Made by a program: the position numbers and the translations under genes. A stretch of DNA of 6,380 nt from JBBDWJ01 sp040902925 (GTDB lineage Bacteria > Acidobacteriota > Terriglobia > Bryobacterales > UBA6623), in NCBI GenBank assembly GCA_040902925.1, contig JBBDWJ010000107.1:1-6380 (forward strand), given 5' to 3'. Below, piece by piece: positions 4,425 through 6,380 of the stretch. The notes beneath the pieces are model-generated. The model had not been told where the DNA came from and searched no databases. It was given only the letters and a program-made list of their open reading frames with translations. Position 1 is the first letter of the stretch. The number at the start of each line of letters is the position of its first letter.

Positions 4425-6380
4425 ATGCACAGACCGGTCAAATACATCGAGAAAGGCCTGAGTAAGGTCGCCGGCACGATGTACCGCACGATCCGTTACA
4501 TGGACGACAAGAAGGCCCCGAACCCGTCGTTTACGCCCAAGTGGACGGACAAGCGCATGATGAAGTCGTGGGAGCGCACCAAGCCCCCGCTGGGTTGGCC
4601 GCGTCAGACCGATTCGCTGTGCCCCAAGTGCGTCATTGAAGCGCGCGAGAGGATTCTCAACGGCGCGGTGGACGTCTCGATCCTCAAAGAGCACAAGGTC
4701 GGCGAGGTCAAGGCGACGATCATCGAGCGCGACGGCCAAGTATGGATGGTCAAGGACTGCCCCAAGCACGGCCGCCTCGAAGACCTGATGGCCATCGACT
4801 CGAAGTTCCTCGAGCACATCGAATCGCAGTTTCCCGGCCGCGACATCCGCGCCCACAACGACAAAGATCTGCACAACCACGGCTCGAGCACCGTCAAGTT
4901 CGGCCGCGGCGCCGTGCTGACCGTCGATCTCACCAACCGCTGCAACATGATGTGCGACCCCTGCTTCATGGATGCCAACCAGGTTGGCTTTGTCCATGAG
5001 CTCGAGTGGGATGAGATCAAGACGATTCTCGACAATGCCATCAAGATCAAGCCGCGCCGCCAGATGTCGGTGCAGTTTTCGGGCGGCGAGCCGACGATGT
5101 CGCCCTACTTCCTGCAGGCCGTGCGCTACGCGCGCGAGGTTGGCTACAACAGCGTGCAGGCGGCGACCAACGGTATCGAGTTTGCCAAGAGCAAAGAGTT
5201 TGCCGAGCTGGCTGCTGATGCAGGCCTCCGCTACGCTTACCTTCAGTTTGACGGTATCGGCAATGCTACGAACCAGCACCGCAAGATCGGCAACCTTTTC
5301 GACGTCAAGTTGAAGGCGATCGACAACATGCACGCCGCCGGGACGGAAATCGTCCTGGTGACGACGCTCGTCAACAACGTCAACAACGAAGAGGTTGGCC
5401 CGATCATCAATTTTGCCCGCGACAACCCGGGGAAAATTGCTTTCATCGCGTTCCAGCCGGTGTCGTTCACCGGGCGCGATGAAGAGATCACCGACGAGCG
5501 GCGTTTGCGGCAGCGCTACACGCTCTCGCACCTTGCCCGCGACGTCAAGGAGCAGGTTGGCATCACCGAGCCGTGCCGCGACTGGTTCCCGATTTCGATT
5601 ATGGGAGCCTTTGCGGATGCGGCCGACGTGGCGCACGGTCCGGAAGCGCACTGGGGCCAGGTGAGCTGCGGCTGCCACCCCAACTGCGGCGTCGGCACGG
5701 CGCTGATGATCAACAAGAAGACCAAAGACATGGCGGCGGTGGCTGAGTTCATCAACGTGCCGCAGTTCGTTCAGGATATCCGCAAGATCACTGACGCGGG
5801 CCGCAGCAAGTGGATCACGAACCTGCAGATGGGCCTGGCGCTTTTGAAGAATTACGATGCTTACAAAGCGCCCAAGAGCTTCGACATGTTCGCGCTGTTG
5901 AAAAAGTTCGACAAGTCGTTCGCGCTCAGCGGCAAGAACTATGGGCGCGGCATCGCGCGCCGCAACGATCCCTGGAACTTCCTGTTCGTGGCCGGGATGT
6001 GGTTCCAGGATCTGTTCAACTACGATTTCCGCCGCACTGAGATGTGCATCATCCCCTACGGGACGCAGGAAGGCGAGATTTCGTTCTGCGCCTACAACAC
6101 CGGCATCGGCTGGAGGAACATCATCGAGAAGATGCACATGACCTCCACGCTGAGCAAGTGGTACGACGAGCACGGCCGGCACAAGATTTACGCCGGCGGC
6201 CGCAGCGTGGATTTGAACGACTTCAACCACGGCCTGCGGATCGATGAGCATGTTGCGGCCCGCGGCGCGCAGGTCTCGGACGGACCGGCGAACGCGCGCG
6301 AAGAGAAGATCATCGAGCGCGACCGCAAACTCGCGGAGCAGGTGGCATCGAAGAAGGTGATCCTCGCGCCTGAGGAAGAG
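4425..6380 (+). CDS. Radical SAM protein, tetraether lipid synthase (Tes)-like (3' end outside window)
   Basis: The frame is open for 652 codons to the right edge, so the C-terminus is missing. Residues 63-124 form a probable rubredoxin-like metal site: CPKC (66-69), DGQVWMVK (103-110) and CPKHG (112-116). The radical SAM core begins with LTNRCNMMCDPCF, where Cys173, 177 and 180 bind the [4Fe-4S] cluster, followed by the SAM-binding FSGGEPT (218-224). A second cysteine group, Cys384 and SCGCHPNCG (Cys415, 417, 421), probably binds an auxiliary cluster; Cys541 and Cys555 follow. The layout and CHPNCG...EFINVPQF resemble archaeal Tes proteins, which join lipid tails by carbon-carbon bonds. Radical SAM is certain; lipid coupling is inferred. 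The usual CPxxCGxC block just before the core cysteines is absent (HNHGSSTVKFGRG instead). No cobalamin-binding domain is visible. The end is charged (EEKIIERDRKLAEQ). Codons strongly favour C or G endings. Confidence 0.9.
   Translation, partial: MHRPVKYIEKGLSKVAGTMYRTIRYMDDKKAPNPSFTPKWTDKRMMKSWERTKPPLGWPRQTDSLCPKCVIEARERILNGAVDVSILKEHKVGEVKATIIERDGQVWMVKDCPKHGRLEDLMAIDSKFLEHIESQFPGRDIRAHNDKDLHNHGSSTVKFGRGAVLTVDLTNRCNMMCDPCFMDANQVGFVHELEWDEIKTILDNAIKIKPRRQMSVQFSGGEPTMSPYFLQAVRYAREVGYNSVQAATNGIEFAKSKEFAELAADAGLRYAYLQFDGIGNATNQHRKIGNLFDVKLKAIDNMHAAGTEIVLVTTLVNNVNNEEVGPIINFARDNPGKIAFIAFQPVSFTGRDEEITDERRLRQRYTLSHLARDVKEQVGITEPCRDWFPISIMGAFADAADVAHGPEAHWGQVSCGCHPNCGVGTALMINKKTKDMAAVAEFINVPQFVQDIRKITDAGRSKWITNLQMGLALLKNYDAYKAPKSFDMFALLKKFDKSFALSGKNYGRGIARRNDPWNFLFVAGMWFQDLFNYDFRRTEMCIIPYGTQEGEISFCAYNTGIGWRNIIEKMHMTSTLSKWYDEHGRHKIYAGGRSVDLNDFNHGLRIDEHVAARGAQVSDGPANAREEKIIERDRKLAEQVASKKVILAPEEE

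Noticed and set aside
4218..6251. 677-codon minus-strand open frame as a gene
   Set aside because: It is codon-aligned antisense to the radical SAM gene, is rich in Val, Ala, Leu, Arg and His with no recognisable domain, and runs on into the intergenic region. The plus strand carries a strong ribosome site and clear motifs.

Overview
The window looks like a piece of a GC-rich bacterial chromosome, most likely an acidobacterium of the Solibacter/Bryobacter type. This is inferred from gene content (an exported methyltransferase, a short IPT/TIG protein, a Tes-like radical SAM protein), GC-rich codon use, and a GGTGTCAGG-type intergenic repeat that I associate with such genomes. There is no rRNA or marker gene, so the phylum is a working guess. 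I see no tRNA, rRNA, CRISPR array, transposase or phage gene.

Layout: 1-135 (-) is probably the N-terminus of an exported protein running off the left edge. 136-723 is gene-free, with a strong inverted repeat (175-238) and a 14-bp tandem duplication (360-387). 724-1299 (+) is a small class I SAM methyltransferase with an N-terminal signal or anchor. 1299-1488 is a direct/inverted repeat element filling the gap between two convergent genes. 1492-2268 (-) is an HpcH/HpaI-type class II aldolase. 2388-2819 (+) is a secreted IPT/TIG-domain protein, divergent from the aldolase. 2823-3938 (-) is queG, epoxyqueuosine reductase, ending 3 nt from the IPT gene. 3939-4424 is a long intergenic/leader region with a plus-strand intrinsic terminator (4080-4112), a 9-bp direct repeat and hairpin/T-tract structures. 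4425-6380 (+) is a large radical SAM protein, open at the right edge.

The genes do not form one operon or pathway. Strand changes at almost every gene, so each is probably its own transcription unit. queG completes the queuosine tRNA modification and the aldolase is a catabolic carbon-carbon lyase. The radical SAM gene is the most interesting: its N-terminal CPxC...CPxHG site, CxxxCxxC motif and later CxCHPNC cluster resemble the tetraether lipid synthase (Tes)-like family, enzymes that join lipid tails into membrane-spanning lipids. Its strong codon bias (no TTA, CTA or TCA codons to at least 6251) leaves a 677-codon antisense frame open, which can easily be mistaken for the gene.
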